In this document: positions 53,928-63,988 of the stretch, in pieces
Layout of the letters: every line of letters starts with the position of its first letter
Numbering within the stretch: the stretch's first letter is position 1
DNA from: Naegleria lovaniensis
Taxonomy: Eukaryota > Heterolobosea > Eutetramitea > Acrasida > Naegleriidae
Assembly: GCF_003324165.1 (NCBI RefSeq)
Contig: NW_025407852.1
Span: forward strand, 184,760 to 248,759
Reading direction: 5' to 3'
Length of the DNA: 64,000 bases
Made by a program: the position numbers and the translations under genes
The notes under the pieces: generated by a model
Told to the model about the DNA's origin: nothing
What the model saw: the letters and a program-made list of their open reading frames with translations, nothing else
Databases searched by the model: none

Positions 53928-56151
53928 TTAAATTTCGTCAATAACGTCTAGTTCTTGTTTAACTTCCAATTTTGCAAGTCTTTCCTCAAGTTGCTTGGCA
54001 ACATTTGGTCGTATCTTTCCTTCTGCATTTTTCACAGTTTCAAGAATCATGGAAACCATTTCTCCATCCACGTGCTGCAGTAAATGTGTTTCTAAAAACC
54101 AATCCAGACGTTCTTGTGGAACATCCGAATCATAGTACATTGTAACAATTTCCTCTGCTAAATGTTGCTTGTAGAGATAACCAGACTCCATATATTTTTT
54201 CAAAAAGTTTTCACAAGCAACCTCCAAATCAGAGTTATCATAAGTGCTCCATACTGTACCCATCTTTAAAATAATTCCCACAAAGTTTGTATGCTCGCCT
54301 TCGTAGATGGAATCGAGGATTGTCTGGTTTGGTAATACATCATTAATTAATTTAATAGCGTTGCATAGAGCAGCGTTCATGTGTATTTCTCTTGATTTAT
54401 AAATTAACTCAATAGATCCAATAATCACTCCAATAAATGTAAGATTTCCTAAAAAAAAGCAGATTAATTACAAGTTTGTGAAATAACTTACTTGGATCCT
54501 TAGGTTGCTTGCCATATAAAAGATAAAGATATGCCTGAATGATTGGATGCCTATGGAGTTGTTCCACTGATATTCTTTCGCTTGGATTGGATGGTATACA
54601 AAGAGATAATAGAGTCTTGAGAGAAGACAGCTGTACACGATTAAGAAGGGGTTGTAAATCAATTTTCTCAGTTGTGAAGTATTCACTGAACGTATCATGA
54701 GAAACTCCAGAGCATACTTCAAGGAATGTTACACCAAGTCTGTGAAATTTTGTACACAAAATAAACGTAAAATTGGTAGTACTTACGAATAGACATCTGC
54801 TTTTGAGCTGTATCCAGCTCTAAACATCACTTCAGGTGAAACATAAATTGGACTATACGAGCAATTAATAAACTTAGACGAAATAAAGTACAAACCTTCC
54901 ACACACTGTATGATTTCTGTTTGAAGAAGCCTCCTCCACAGTCTTAGCTACAAATTTCGTAAAGTGTGACACGAGCATTAGCCCAAATAAATATCAAGAT
55001 CAACTTACCAAGCCCAAAATCTGCTAATTTTACACATCCTCCTTGCAATAATAAATTACCAGGCTTGATATCACGATGGATGACACCCTTTTGTTCGAAA
55101 TAATATAACACATCAACCATACTCGTAAACCACTCAACCAATTTACGAAGAGGAATGTTAGTGCTTTGATTCAAATCAATAATATCTCCCAAACTTCCTC
55201 CTTCACAATATTCCGATACAAGAGCTATGGCATCCTTTTTAATTTTTGGAGTCAAGTCTGTGTACGACCATGATCATTTGGATCACAATGTCAATTTGTC
55301 AATTCCATTCTATGAACTGTTCTACATACCCACTTTCAAGTAAAATTGATCTATATATTTCAAAATGTTCTTATGCTCCAACGATCGAAGAATATTGATT
55401 TCATTTTCAATTTTGGAAAGACTATGAGGATTCGTAGAGGCTGAATGTTCATCATTCATAATGACCATCACTTTCATAGCATAGTAGGTTCTTAACGTGG
55501 ATTTTCTGAATTCTTGTTTGCTGTTGTTGTTATTGAATACAGAGGAAGGATCAACACTTCCTTTTGGACTTGTAGAGGTGAGGGGACTGGCAGGTATTTG
55601 AAAGAATCGAGAGCTGCTCCGTTGATGGTTATTAGATCCAGCTCCTTCATTCACTCTGATAACTTTAAAAACTGTGTTGTCATGTTATAGATATAAATTC
55701 ATGGACGGTACGATGATTCATGCAGAAAGAAACAGATATTGATGAGAATGTAGGTCAATATCATCATCATATGGACAATAAATATTGATTATTGTAATTG
55801 TAACGGAAGTATGACTACCAAAAACAAATCAATTCCACATCACGTACCTTGTCCATAGGCGCCTATAATTGATTTAAATCATGTGTATGAATTCATAATA
55901 CCGTTATTAAATTATTATTCATCGATGAATCATTTCAATAATAAAAAACAATGAAAGCCTTTCATCATATCCGAAGAGCTCTTACCTTCTCCAATCTTTG
56001 AAATGACTTCATAATTTCCATAGACTTTTCCAATAGTACAAAGATTTTGTGTGCTGTCTCCGGCTGGCTTGCCGTTCAACAACATCTCTGACGCTTGGCC
56101 AACAAGAAAATTTTCCTCATTACTCAAACTCTTGATAGGATTTTGTCCCAT
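53928..56151 (-). CDS. Serine/threonine protein kinase with a helical C-terminal domain
   Basis: Eight exons: 56151-55986, 55862-55848, 55671-55330, 55257-55009, 54947-54896, 54852-54787, 54739-54492 and 54448-53928. All joins keep the frame. The second exon is only 15 nt and encodes the glycine-rich loop GEGAYGQV together with its neighbours. A 60-residue Ser/Pro-rich insert precedes YAMKVMVI, which holds the ATP-binding Lys. Then [11 protein letters not shown] (catalytic loop), LADFGLGK (DFG), [12 protein letters not shown] (activation segment, APE as SPE) and [12 protein letters not shown]. The last 170 residues look like helical repeats. The start MGQNPIKS could be N-myristoylated. I cannot place it in a specific kinase family; NEK- or CAMK-like is possible. 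Confidence 0.85.
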
Positions 56152-56571
56152 TTTCTTTTCTGTGTTTGATGTTGCAATGACACTCAATGGTTTCAAATGT
56201 GGGTTTCTCGCCTGTTGTGTGAACGAACAATATGGAATTTCTTTGCTTCGTAAAACGTGATCGGTGTGTGAGAAAAACAATCAATGAATAAATGAAAGGG
56301 TGGAAAATTGAGGCAAAGAGACCGTTTTGATGAATTTGGAAGGATTTTGCGTTAAACCCGAGGCCTCGATTATGAAAGGACGTTTCTGTTAGATTATAAG
56401 AGCAAATAGGGTTGAATGATTTTTCTTTTGGTTTCGCATGTTTTCTAGCATTGGTCATGCATGTCAAATGTCTATCGACTTGGGCAATATGCTGTTTGGA
56501 AGGAATTATGTAACCTTGAAATTAGAAAGTAAACCATCAACAAGGAATAGTCACTGTTTTATGTGACTCGT
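56152..56571. other. Intergenic region
   Basis: This lies between the kinase gene and the first RGS gene, both on the minus strand. It holds the kinase promoter and the RGS 3' region. I see no supported gene, repeat or RNA element. Confidence 0.5.
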
Positions 56572-58293
56572 TTATTTGTGATTTACAGACTTGTGCTTGT
56601 TGCTCTTAAACTTCGAAAGTATTTCCTTCTTGTTTTGTTTTTGAGACTCGAGGGATGCCTTAAACCTGTGGAATGTGTCCATCATGAGAACACACATTTC
56701 GGATTCCACATTCTCAAACAAATTTTCAGGTAAATGTTCACTTTGACCAGTTGCAAAGAAATCCAAACATTGTTTCACTCGGTCCGCAAGCTGTTTGTTA
56801 ATATTCACAGACTTATCACCATGAACATCCAAATAATCTGTGTAAATTTCAAAGGCAATTTCATACTTTTTCTTTTCAATTTCATTCAAATCCTTTTCGG
56901 TGAATCCCTTCTTCTTTTTCTTTTTGGTTGGCTCCATGCTTGCAGATGATGAGCCTGTTTCTGAAAGAATGTCTGATGCTCCTTCACTGGTATCAAAAAG
57001 ATAGACTTGAATATCAAAGCTTCGTTCACTCAGCAATTTGTAATCGTTAATCTTATCGAGTAGTGAGAAGTTGTCCAAGCTTAATTCTTGTTTACAGTAA
57101 TTCTTGAATTGGTTACGTGTCTTGGTATCTTTCATTGTATCCATTAACATGAGAGCCCTAATTTGTTTTAGCTTCTTGTTATTTGAGGAGTCCTTCTTGA
57201 GCGACATGACTATGGAACCAATGACTGTTGGTACTACTACAATAACGGAAACCAAAATGACGATGAGAGAAACGGTAATGATCACAGTATTAAAGTCTTT
57301 TGCAAAGTTTTGAATACCCAACACATAATCGACCAATGGCTGAAATTCTTCAGCATATCCTTCAAGACAAAACTTGTAGTAAGGAGATTCCAACAAGGAC
57401 ATGGCACTTGAATAATTGCCAGTCTTTAGAAGTGATATAGCCTTAGATTCAATACCCAATGCCTTGGCCGTTCTTAAATCATCGATGGACATGTTATGGG
57501 CCACATAGTAGTGTAAATTCTTTGGAACTTTGGTGAGGATCACGTCAACGTTTGCCAGGAACTGTTTAGTGTAATTAGAAAACTTAGCAGCATAGGTTGC
57601 AGTGATTTGTGGATTGTTATTGGAGAAGACTGCTGATCTACATGAAGCAACCATCATTTGTCGATAATAAGACGTGCTCGTATCTAATCCATCAAATATT
57701 GTCGAGTAGTAATTCTGTCCAACATAACCAACAATGATCAATGTGGCCAACGTGAGAAATGCTAACAAGTTGACAGTCAACGATAATAGACTGAAAACTT
57801 TTAACCAACTAAGTTCTAGCACACCAAAACATGTTTTTACCCTTATAGCGCCTGACGTACTCTTAGTCACTGAAGAAGAACGCGGTGTCTTTGAAGTGGC
57901 TGCTGATTGCCCAGCTGTGCTCTTCTTGTCGTCTGCTCCTTGTTTAGAAATTGGTTCGACTCTAAATCCAATGTCTCCAGTTCTTAATACATGATCATCG
58001 CCTGACTCGTCACTGACACTCAAACATCGATCAGCACTGCTTACGACTTTCAGTGATGAGCCACCTTCATGGATCACGAGTTGAATTTGAGATTGATTCG
58101 AGTTGGTACTCATTCCAGAATCTGACATGGAACTACTTATGATATTAGTTGGAGAAAGAAGTTTGGGTTCATATGGTTCAATAGAAAGCGTTTGTTGCTT
58201 ATCATTTTGAGTAACTACTTGTGGTATTTCTAATTCGCCACTCACATTTGCCTGTTGGCTGGTGTTGCTGTTGTCACTTTCGCTGTGATTCAT
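56572..58293 (-). CDS. Two-pass membrane protein with a C-terminal RGS domain (copy 1)
   Basis: 573 residues, no intron. A 140-residue disordered start, TM1 (VFSLLSLTVNLLAFLTLATLIIVGYVG), about 160 lumenal or extracellular residues, TM2 (FNTVIITVSLIVILVSVIVVV), and an RGS domain: QFKNYCKQELSLDNFSLLDKIND, EIAFEIYTDYLDVHG, KSVNINKQLADRVKQCL, LPENLFENVESEMCVLMMDTFHRF. The insert at EPTKKKKKKG is basic. RGS domains speed up GTP hydrolysis on G-alpha. The outer domain, which may sense a ligand, has no named family I can see. It is a close copy of the gene at 58803-60770 and lies next to it in the same direction. Confidence 0.87.
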   Translation of the reverse strand: MNHSESDNSNTSQQANVSGELEIPQVVTQNDKQQTLSIEPYEPKLLSPTNIISSSMSDSGMSTNSNQSQIQLVIHEGGSSLKVVSSADRCLSVSDESGDDHVLRTGDIGFRVEPISKQGADDKKSTAGQSAATSKTPRSSSVTKSTSGAIRVKTCFGVLELSWLKVFSLLSLTVNLLAFLTLATLIIVGYVGQNYYSTIFDGLDTSTSYYRQMMVASCRSAVFSNNNPQITATYAAKFSNYTKQFLANVDVILTKVPKNLHYYVAHNMSIDDLRTAKALGIESKAISLLKTGNYSSAMSLLESPYYKFCLEGYAEEFQPLVDYVLGIQNFAKDFNTVIITVSLIVILVSVIVVVPTVIGSIVMSLKKDSSNNKKLKQIRALMLMDTMKDTKTRNQFKNYCKQELSLDNFSLLDKINDYKLLSERSFDIQVYLFDTSEGASDILSETGSSSASMEPTKKKKKKGFTEKDLNEIEKKKYEIAFEIYTDYLDVHGDKSVNINKQLADRVKQCLDFFATGQSEHLPENLFENVESEMCVLMMDTFHRFKASLESQKQNKKEILSKFKSNKHKSVNHK

Positions 58294-58802
58294 CCTCTTG
58301 TTACTCTAGGGATTGTTGAACGTTTTGTTTTTAAGTTTGAAAGCTACATGGTGCTGGCTTTTTGATGTTGTATTAAACATGTCTCGGATATGGACTTTTG
58401 ACTTCGGATACCATGTTGTAGGTAAAGCCTCAATCGGTTCTCTTTTCTAAATGACTCGTACAAAAATAAAGTCGCATGTCTTGTCAGGAATGAAGAAATC
58501 CATTTATGGATTGTGATAGATAATTGCATTGCAATCGTTCGAAGGATTCCATTACTTTAGATGTATTTCAAAGGACTTTGTTGTCGAGAGGTCTTTAATG
58601 ATAACATTCCGAATACGATCTTACTGGATAATAACCGCAGTAAACTCGTGTGCAAATTATGATCTACAGGTTCATTCTGGGTCTTGCGGACACCAAGAGT
58701 TTTTAGCGAGGTTTTTGAACGCAATCACTGAACAATGCATGACATCAGTTCTGTTGGAGCTCAAGTAAGGTGGAGCGATGGTTAGGATACAACAATGTCC
58801 TC
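58294..58802. other. Intergenic region between tandem RGS genes
   Basis: This is the 3' end of copy 2 and the promoter of copy 1. I see no additional gene; a weak plus-strand frame at 58529-58768 has no domain or good start. Confidence 0.5.
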
Positions 58803-60770
58803 TTATTGTTGATTCACTTGGCTCTTTTTGCTGAGCTTGAGTTTGGCGAGCACTTCCATCTTGTTTTGTTTCTGACATTCTAAGGATGCAATAAATCGGC
58901 GGTGAGTATCCAATAAGAGAAGACAAATTTCGGATTCCACATTCTCGAACAAGTTATCTGGCAATTGCTCACTTTGACCAGTTGCAAAGATATCCAAACA
59001 TTGTTTCACTCGGTCAGCTAGAGATTTGTTAATATTCACAGACTTATCACCTCGAACATCCAAATAATCTGTGAAAATTTCAAAAGCAATTTCATACTTT
59101 TTCTTTTCGACGGCAACAAAGTCTTTCTCAGTATATACTTTTTTCTTTTTCTTTTTGGGTTGATTGGTACTTCCGTTAGTTGTTGCACTTTGTTCTGAAG
59201 CAACATCAGAAAGTGTGTCGCTTTGGTCAAATAGGTACACTTGAATATCAATACTTTTGTCACACAAAACCTTATAATCATTGACCTTTTCTAATAGGTG
59301 ATAATTGTCCAAACTCAACTCTTGCTTACAAAAGTTCTTAAATTGGTTTCTTGTTTTTGGATCTCGCATGGTATCTTTCAGAAGATACGTCTTGATTTTC
59401 TTCAACTTTTTGACATTGGAAGAATCCTTTCTAATAGAGACTGTCAATGAGGCGATGACAGTCGGGATGACAATTACAATAGAGCTTACAATGACAACCA
59501 AACACACAGTCATTGTAGTCGTTGTTAACTCTTGAAGTCTAGCTGTATTTCCCAAAACGTATTCCACTAACGGTTGCAACTCTTCTTTAAATCCTTCCAA
59601 ATAATTCTTGTATTGTGCCGACTCTAAAGTATCCATTGCAGCTGTGTAATTTTTCTTCCTTACGAATGAAAGAGCCTTTGACTCTAATGCCATTGCCTTA
59701 GCGGTTCTCATGTCATAAAAGGAAATATTGTTCACAATGTTGTATTGCATTTCGATAGGCACTCGATCAAGAATAATCTTAACATTGGCCATAAATTTCT
59801 GGTAAGTAGAATTGTAATATGCTAGATATCTGGCAGCAATCGTTGCATTAAAATTTGAAAAAGCAGCTGCCCGACACGCACTGATCATTTCAGCACGATT
59901 CAATTCCGTGTCGAGGCCCAAATTACCAGAAACAAGTTCTTGAATTTTTGTTTGACCAATATAACCACCAATAATGATGACACTCAATACGACAAAGGCC
60001 ACCAAGTTGACCATCAAAGAAAGCAAGTTACATAATTTCACTCGTCCCAGCTCTAACATTCCAAAACAAGTTCGAATTCGAAAATTATTTCTTGACTTGG
60101 TTTTGGAATTGGAGGACATGGGTGTTTTGAGAGAAGTAATAGATTGATTCACCCCACTTTTACCATCCTTCTCTAACTTGAGAAAACGAGCAGCTGACAA
60201 ACGTCTCTCCACTGCAGAAGACGATCGTGATTGAGCGTCATTGGAAGAGGAGCTTTTGGGACGAGATGAAGTGCTTGGTTGAATTGCAAGATCGTGTTTT
60301 GGGATGGGGGAAGAAGGAGTTGTACAATATGAAGTAGTTGTAGTGGATAAAGCATCACAAGCATTCGAATTCGAGGAAGAGAGAAGGGGCTGAGAAGGAG
60401 AGCGTGGACTCATTGGGCTCGTTCCAACAACCATCATGTCTGAATTATTGTTGTTGTCGTTATGGATATCCATGATAACACTATGTGATGGAACAATGTT
60501 TGAGGTTGGAATGAGTGACTCGGGCTGAACCTCGTGCAGAATATTGCCATCATCATGAGGGTACTCCATTCTATTGGTATCTTTCAAACCATTGCAGTTG
60601 GAGGAGACTTTGGGAGTGGCAGTGGCGGTGGGAGGCTCAGCAATTATCAGGTCATTGCGAGTGGGATGGTCCTCTTGTATGTGTGTGGTACTACTATCAA
60701 TGGGGAGTGAGTGATTACTACTGTTGGAAGAAGAGCGTGCCGTGTTATTGTTGGAGTCTTCTTGACTCAT
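58803..60770 (-). CDS. Two-pass membrane protein with a C-terminal RGS domain (copy 2)
   Basis: I start at the ATG at 60770 rather than the non-ATG codon at 60860. The product has about 655 residues: a 210-residue Ser/Asn/Thr-rich start, TM1 (LCNLLSLMVNLVAFVVLSVIIIGG), a 150-residue outer part, TM2 (LVVIVSSIVIVIPTVIASLTV) and an RGS domain (QFKNFCKQELSLDNYHLLEK, EIAFEIFTDYLDVRGD, LPDNLFENVESEICLLLLD). The order, lengths and most of the RGS sequence match copy 1; the N-termini differ strongly. This is a tandem duplication. Two-pass RGS proteins with an extracellular sensor are not a standard animal or fungal type. Confidence 0.87.
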   Translation of the reverse strand: MSQEDSNNNTARSSSNSSNHSLPIDSSTTHIQEDHPTRNDLIIAEPPTATATPKVSSNCNGLKDTNRMEYPHDDGNILHEVQPESLIPTSNIVPSHSVIMDIHNDNNNNSDMMVVGTSPMSPRSPSQPLLSSSNSNACDALSTTTTSYCTTPSSPIPKHDLAIQPSTSSRPKSSSSNDAQSRSSSAVERRLSAARFLKLEKDGKSGVNQSITSLKTPMSSNSKTKSRNNFRIRTCFGMLELGRVKLCNLLSLMVNLVAFVVLSVIIIGGYIGQTKIQELVSGNLGLDTELNRAEMISACRAAAFSNFNATIAARYLAYYNSTYQKFMANVKIILDRVPIEMQYNIVNNISFYDMRTAKAMALESKALSFVRKKNYTAAMDTLESAQYKNYLEGFKEELQPLVEYVLGNTARLQELTTTTMTVCLVVIVSSIVIVIPTVIASLTVSIRKDSSNVKKLKKIKTYLLKDTMRDPKTRNQFKNFCKQELSLDNYHLLEKVNDYKVLCDKSIDIQVYLFDQSDTLSDVASEQSATTNGSTNQPKKKKKKVYTEKDFVAVEKKKYEIAFEIFTDYLDVRGDKSVNINKSLADRVKQCLDIFATGQSEQLPDNLFENVESEICLLLLDTHRRFIASLECQKQNKMEVLAKLKLSKKSQVNQQ

Positions 60771-61071
60771 GATCGTTTGTTTGTTATTGACTTTCAGAGA
60801 TATCTCGTAGAAGCATGTGTTTCGTTCCGATGACAGAGCTCTCTTTCGTCCAATGTACACATCTTTCTGGTTCTATCATCTCTGGGAGTAGAATTGACCT
60901 TTCTAGGCCGTCACGCATCGATTCGATACATCTCATCATCAGAATGAATAAGGCGTTTAATAGGGCGTGATTGATTTAAGAGATATTTAGCTCAGTAGTG
61001 ATCAAAGAATGTACGTAAACTGTGGAGACAGTGTTGTAAACTCTTCCAAAACTCAATGTGATCTGCTCTAA
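60771..61071. other. Intergenic region
   Basis: This lies between the RGS copy 2 start and the HAD gene end. It is a promoter and 3' region with no supported gene. Confidence 0.5.
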
Positions 61072-61842
61072 TTAATAAAGGAAACCAATCTTTTGTAATG
61101 CTTGAATCAATTCATTCAAGTGCTGCTTCTTTCCATGCCAACAAATACCTTTCATTCCGTATTGAATAGCCGCATCCACATTGGCTTGTTTGTCATCAAT
61201 AAAAGCAATATCGGAAGGCACTGCATCTTCATATCCAGCCTTTTTAATTCTATTCATTAATTGTTCCATAATTTTCAATTTTGGTTTCCCGCACTGGACA
61301 TCATCATCACTTGAATTGACTATCAACAGAGGCTCAACGAAAAGTGTATCCAACTTCCATCGCTCCACACAATATGGAAACCATTCTTTAGAATGATTAC
61401 TCATAATTCCGATCGAGAGTTGCGTTTGATTCTTCTTTTGTTTGTCCCGAATTTCTTCCACGAGAGCAAGACCATTATAGAATGGAATGATGAATTCTTT
61501 TCGGAATTGTTCTTTGAGATATTCCAAAGTAATTAATTGACCATGTAAATAATATTGTTGATGATTGAAGTACTTTTCAAAAAACACTCCCCAAAATTGA
61601 TCCTCTGTGATGGCACCGATTTTATATTGAGAGAATTGTTTTTTCACCAACTCGAGCAAATCTTCAACGGTCGTTGCATTGGGTTGATGTTGTTGAAAAG
61701 TCGTTTGATTCTCATTATAAATAGTTTTAAGACAATTATTGAAATCTGTGGAGATCAATACACCACCCATGTCAAAGATGATGAACTTCTTTCGTGTGGA
61801 GGAGTTGTTATCGGTTGGTGTGGGTGAGGGTTGTTGTGACAT
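61072..61842 (-). CDS. HAD-superfamily hydrolase, subfamily IA
   Basis: 256 residues, no intron. The four HAD motifs are visible: FIIFDMGGVL (DxGGV, nucleophile Asp, with the acid/base at the usual second Asp replaced by Gly), IGIMSNHS (motif II Ser), CGKPKLKIMEQLM (motif III Lys) and IAFIDDKQANVDAA (motif IV Asp pair). The FDMGGVL start is typical of the IA group, which includes haloacid dehalogenases, epoxide-hydrolase-type phosphatases and sugar phosphatases. The substrate cannot be read. It probably shares the 269-bp divergent promoter with RP2. Confidence 0.88.
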   Translation of the reverse strand: MSQQPSPTPTDNNSSTRKKFIIFDMGGVLISTDFNNCLKTIYNENQTTFQQHQPNATTVEDLLELVKKQFSQYKIGAITEDQFWGVFFEKYFNHQQYYLHGQLITLEYLKEQFRKEFIIPFYNGLALVEEIRDKQKKNQTQLSIGIMSNHSKEWFPYCVERWKLDTLFVEPLLIVNSSDDDVQCGKPKLKIMEQLMNRIKKAGYEDAVPSDIAFIDDKQANVDAAIQYGMKGICWHGKKQHLNELIQALQKIGFLY

Positions 61843-61941
61843 TTTTAAAAAGTAAAAACACTCGAATTATGGAGCTGCACTGTTTTTTAAAAAATGTGGA
61901 AAATTTTGCAAGCTTGATTCTGGTCTGTTGAATCAAGCACA

Positions 61942-61960
61942 ACGCCAAAAAATTTGGCGT
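61942..61960. promoter_or_regulatory. Palindromic pair of E2F-like half-sites
   Basis: ACGCCAAA-AAA-TTTGGCGT: two perfect inverted half-sites of TTTGGCGT separated by three A. It sits in the divergent promoter of the HAD and RP2 genes. A further CGCCAAAA lies at 62061-62068 near the RP2 start. Confidence 0.4.
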
Positions 61961-62111
61961 CATGGAAAGATCTTCCAAAGTAAGTTGTTGAACCGTTCAT
62001 GTGAAACGCTCAAAGCGTTGTTCATTTAGCGCCATGTGACATCATCATGATGCGAAGAACCGCCAAAACAATTGTTTTAAAGTACAAAAAAAAATCACAA
62101 TACATTTCATC

Positions 62112-63283
62112 ATGGGTTGTCTCTACAGCAAGCAAAACTCGTCGAATAACACCACCGGAGCAAAATCGGCAGGATATGAGAATATTGCTCAATCAAACCA
62201 AACAAGTGCCGAAAGTAAAAAGCAAAGTCATTCTCCTCAACAATACACTTGGAGTTACTTGGGACAAAAGAGTAAGGAAAAGAAAGAAATTGATTTCTCA
62301 AAATTGAAGGCAGAAGACTTTTTGTTGAGCGGATTTCAGGATAGAGTCATTATTAGAAGACCAGGGTGAGTTTTAAATATCACGTGCAACTTGTTCCTCG
62401 TAATAACTTGATGTTATGATACAGCGAAATTCTTGGACAAGCCATGAACATTGACAAGTGCACGAATTGCGATTTCTACTTATTGGACAACTCATCTCAA
62501 ATATTTATTGATAGCTGCGAAAATTGTAGATTCTTTATTGGCCCTTGTTCTGGAAGTATTTTCATTAGAACTAGCACCAATGTTAAAATGATTGTTGCTT
62601 GTCAACAATTCAGAACAAGAGATTGCAAAAATTTGGAGCTGAGTATGTTTTGTTCAACAAGACCAGTCATTGAGTCCTCGTCGGACATATCATTCAGTTG
62701 CTTTGCCTCCAACTATATTGGGCTAGCTCAACAATTCCATGAAGCGGATCTATCTGTTTACAATAATCATTGGAACGTTGTTCACGACTTTACTCCCCAA
62801 GTTAATAACTTTAAGTTTGTTTCAAGCAAGTTTAAAATTACAGATTGGATGAAACCTTTGCACACGTTGGACATTGGTATTACCGCTGAGGAAGAAAATC
62901 AAAACGAAAAAACTTGCCCAGTGCCTCCAACCAGAAAGAGGGAAGATGTTCCCTCCAACGTAATCATGTTCCTTCCTGGACGTTATAACGACGCCGAGCA
63001 ATTTATCCCTCAAATTATTACAGAAATATATCAGACCAAAGAACACAAGTTTTCCAAACCTGAAATTGATATTCTGTTTGATAAATCAGAAAATTCAAGT
63101 TCCATCAAACAAGAAGCTAGCAAAGGACCTGTTATTGTGGTAGGCACAAATTTGAGCTCAATGGAATTGAGAACAAAGGCCTCTCAAATTGTTTCACCAG
63201 AATCGTTCTACGTTCCATCTTCTGAGAATGAGGCAGCCTACATGGCTAACTATTTATTCAATGTTCATCGAGTAGAAGTTTAG
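62112..63283 (+). CDS. RP2: RP2 (XRP2) family protein with TBCC domain
   Basis: Two exons: 62112-62365 and 62425-63283; the 59-nt intron (GTGAGT...ACAG) joins GRRPGEILGQ in frame. The start MGC suggests dual acylation at Gly2 and Cys3. QQYTWSYL is the family hallmark. The beta-helix TBCC region carries NCDFYLLDNSSQIFIDSC and CQQFRTRDCKN, where the Arg of QFRTRDC corresponds to the catalytic Arg of human RP2 that stimulates Arl3. The C-terminal 170 residues form the nucleoside diphosphate kinase-like domain. RP2 releases lipidated ciliary proteins by acting as the Arl3 GAP, so this gene also points to a flagellum. Confidence 0.93.
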
Positions 63284-63361
63284 TAATTTTCAAGACTAGT
63301 AAATAAATGATATGCTCAACCAATGGATTCAATGTACAACAGATATTTACAAACATCGACG

Positions 63362-63988
63362 TCATTCATGGGTCCTAATGTGATACCACCTCCTCAATAG
63401 AAATCTAGTTCCTGTTGTCAACCTCTCATATCCAATGGTATTATCTGGGTTAAATAGAACATCAAGAGGACTTGTTGAATAGTTTCCATGTACGTCAAAA
63501 ACTTCAAAAGTCTTTCCTTCAATAGATTGTTTCAATTTTTGGGTCATTTCTCTTCCACCTTCAATATGCTGTACAATTTTGGAAACCACGTCAGCTCCAA
63601 TCCAACTGGCAGATTCAACTTCCTCTTTCTGGAGTTTCAAAATTTTCTCATATTTTTCCTCTTTTGATGCATTTTCAGTAAATAAGTTGACTTTTGCATG
63701 TAAATAAATAATTAAATGATGTCTAGATGGAATTCCTTGGTCAATGGATGTAGGAAAGGCGCTTTCCCACAAATAAATCGGTGTTAAACAATTACAATCT
63801 ATTTGAATTCCTGTCTCTTCAAACGTTTCTCTGACAGCAGCATGATAAATAGATTCATCTTGCTGTTCGACAGACCCTCCAGGCACAACGTAGGTATTTG
63901 GGAACGCCCTCATGTGTTTGGCTCTTTTTGTGATTAACACTTCCCTAGTTGGGACATTTTCAATAAGTACAGCAACGGCAACTTGCAT
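63362..63988 (-). CDS. Nudix hydrolase; start possibly outside the window
   Basis: 208 residues from the ATG at 63988. The Nudix box is visible: GGSVEQQDESIYHAAVRETF, followed directly by the metal-binding EETG. It has one residue more than the usual GGxxExGE spacing. An N-terminal strand (QVAVAVLIE) and RREVLITKRAKHMRAFPNTYVVP precede it. Nudix enzymes split nucleoside diphosphates linked to another group; substrate unknown. The frame stays open upstream to the window edge (four more codons), so the true start or a further exon may lie beyond 64000. Confidence 0.88.
   Translation of the reverse strand: MQVAVAVLIENVPTREVLITKRAKHMRAFPNTYVVPGGSVEQQDESIYHAAVRETFEETGIQIDCNCLTPIYLWESAFPTSIDQGIPSRHHLIIYLHAKVNLFTENASKEEKYEKILKLQKEEVESASWIGADVVSKIVQHIEGGREMTQKLKQSIEGKTFEVFDVHGNYSTSPLDVLFNPDNTIGYERLTTGTRFLLRRWYHIRTHE

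Noticed and set aside
58529-58768. Plus-strand ORF between the RGS genes
   Set aside because: Intergenic, no domain, no A-run start context.
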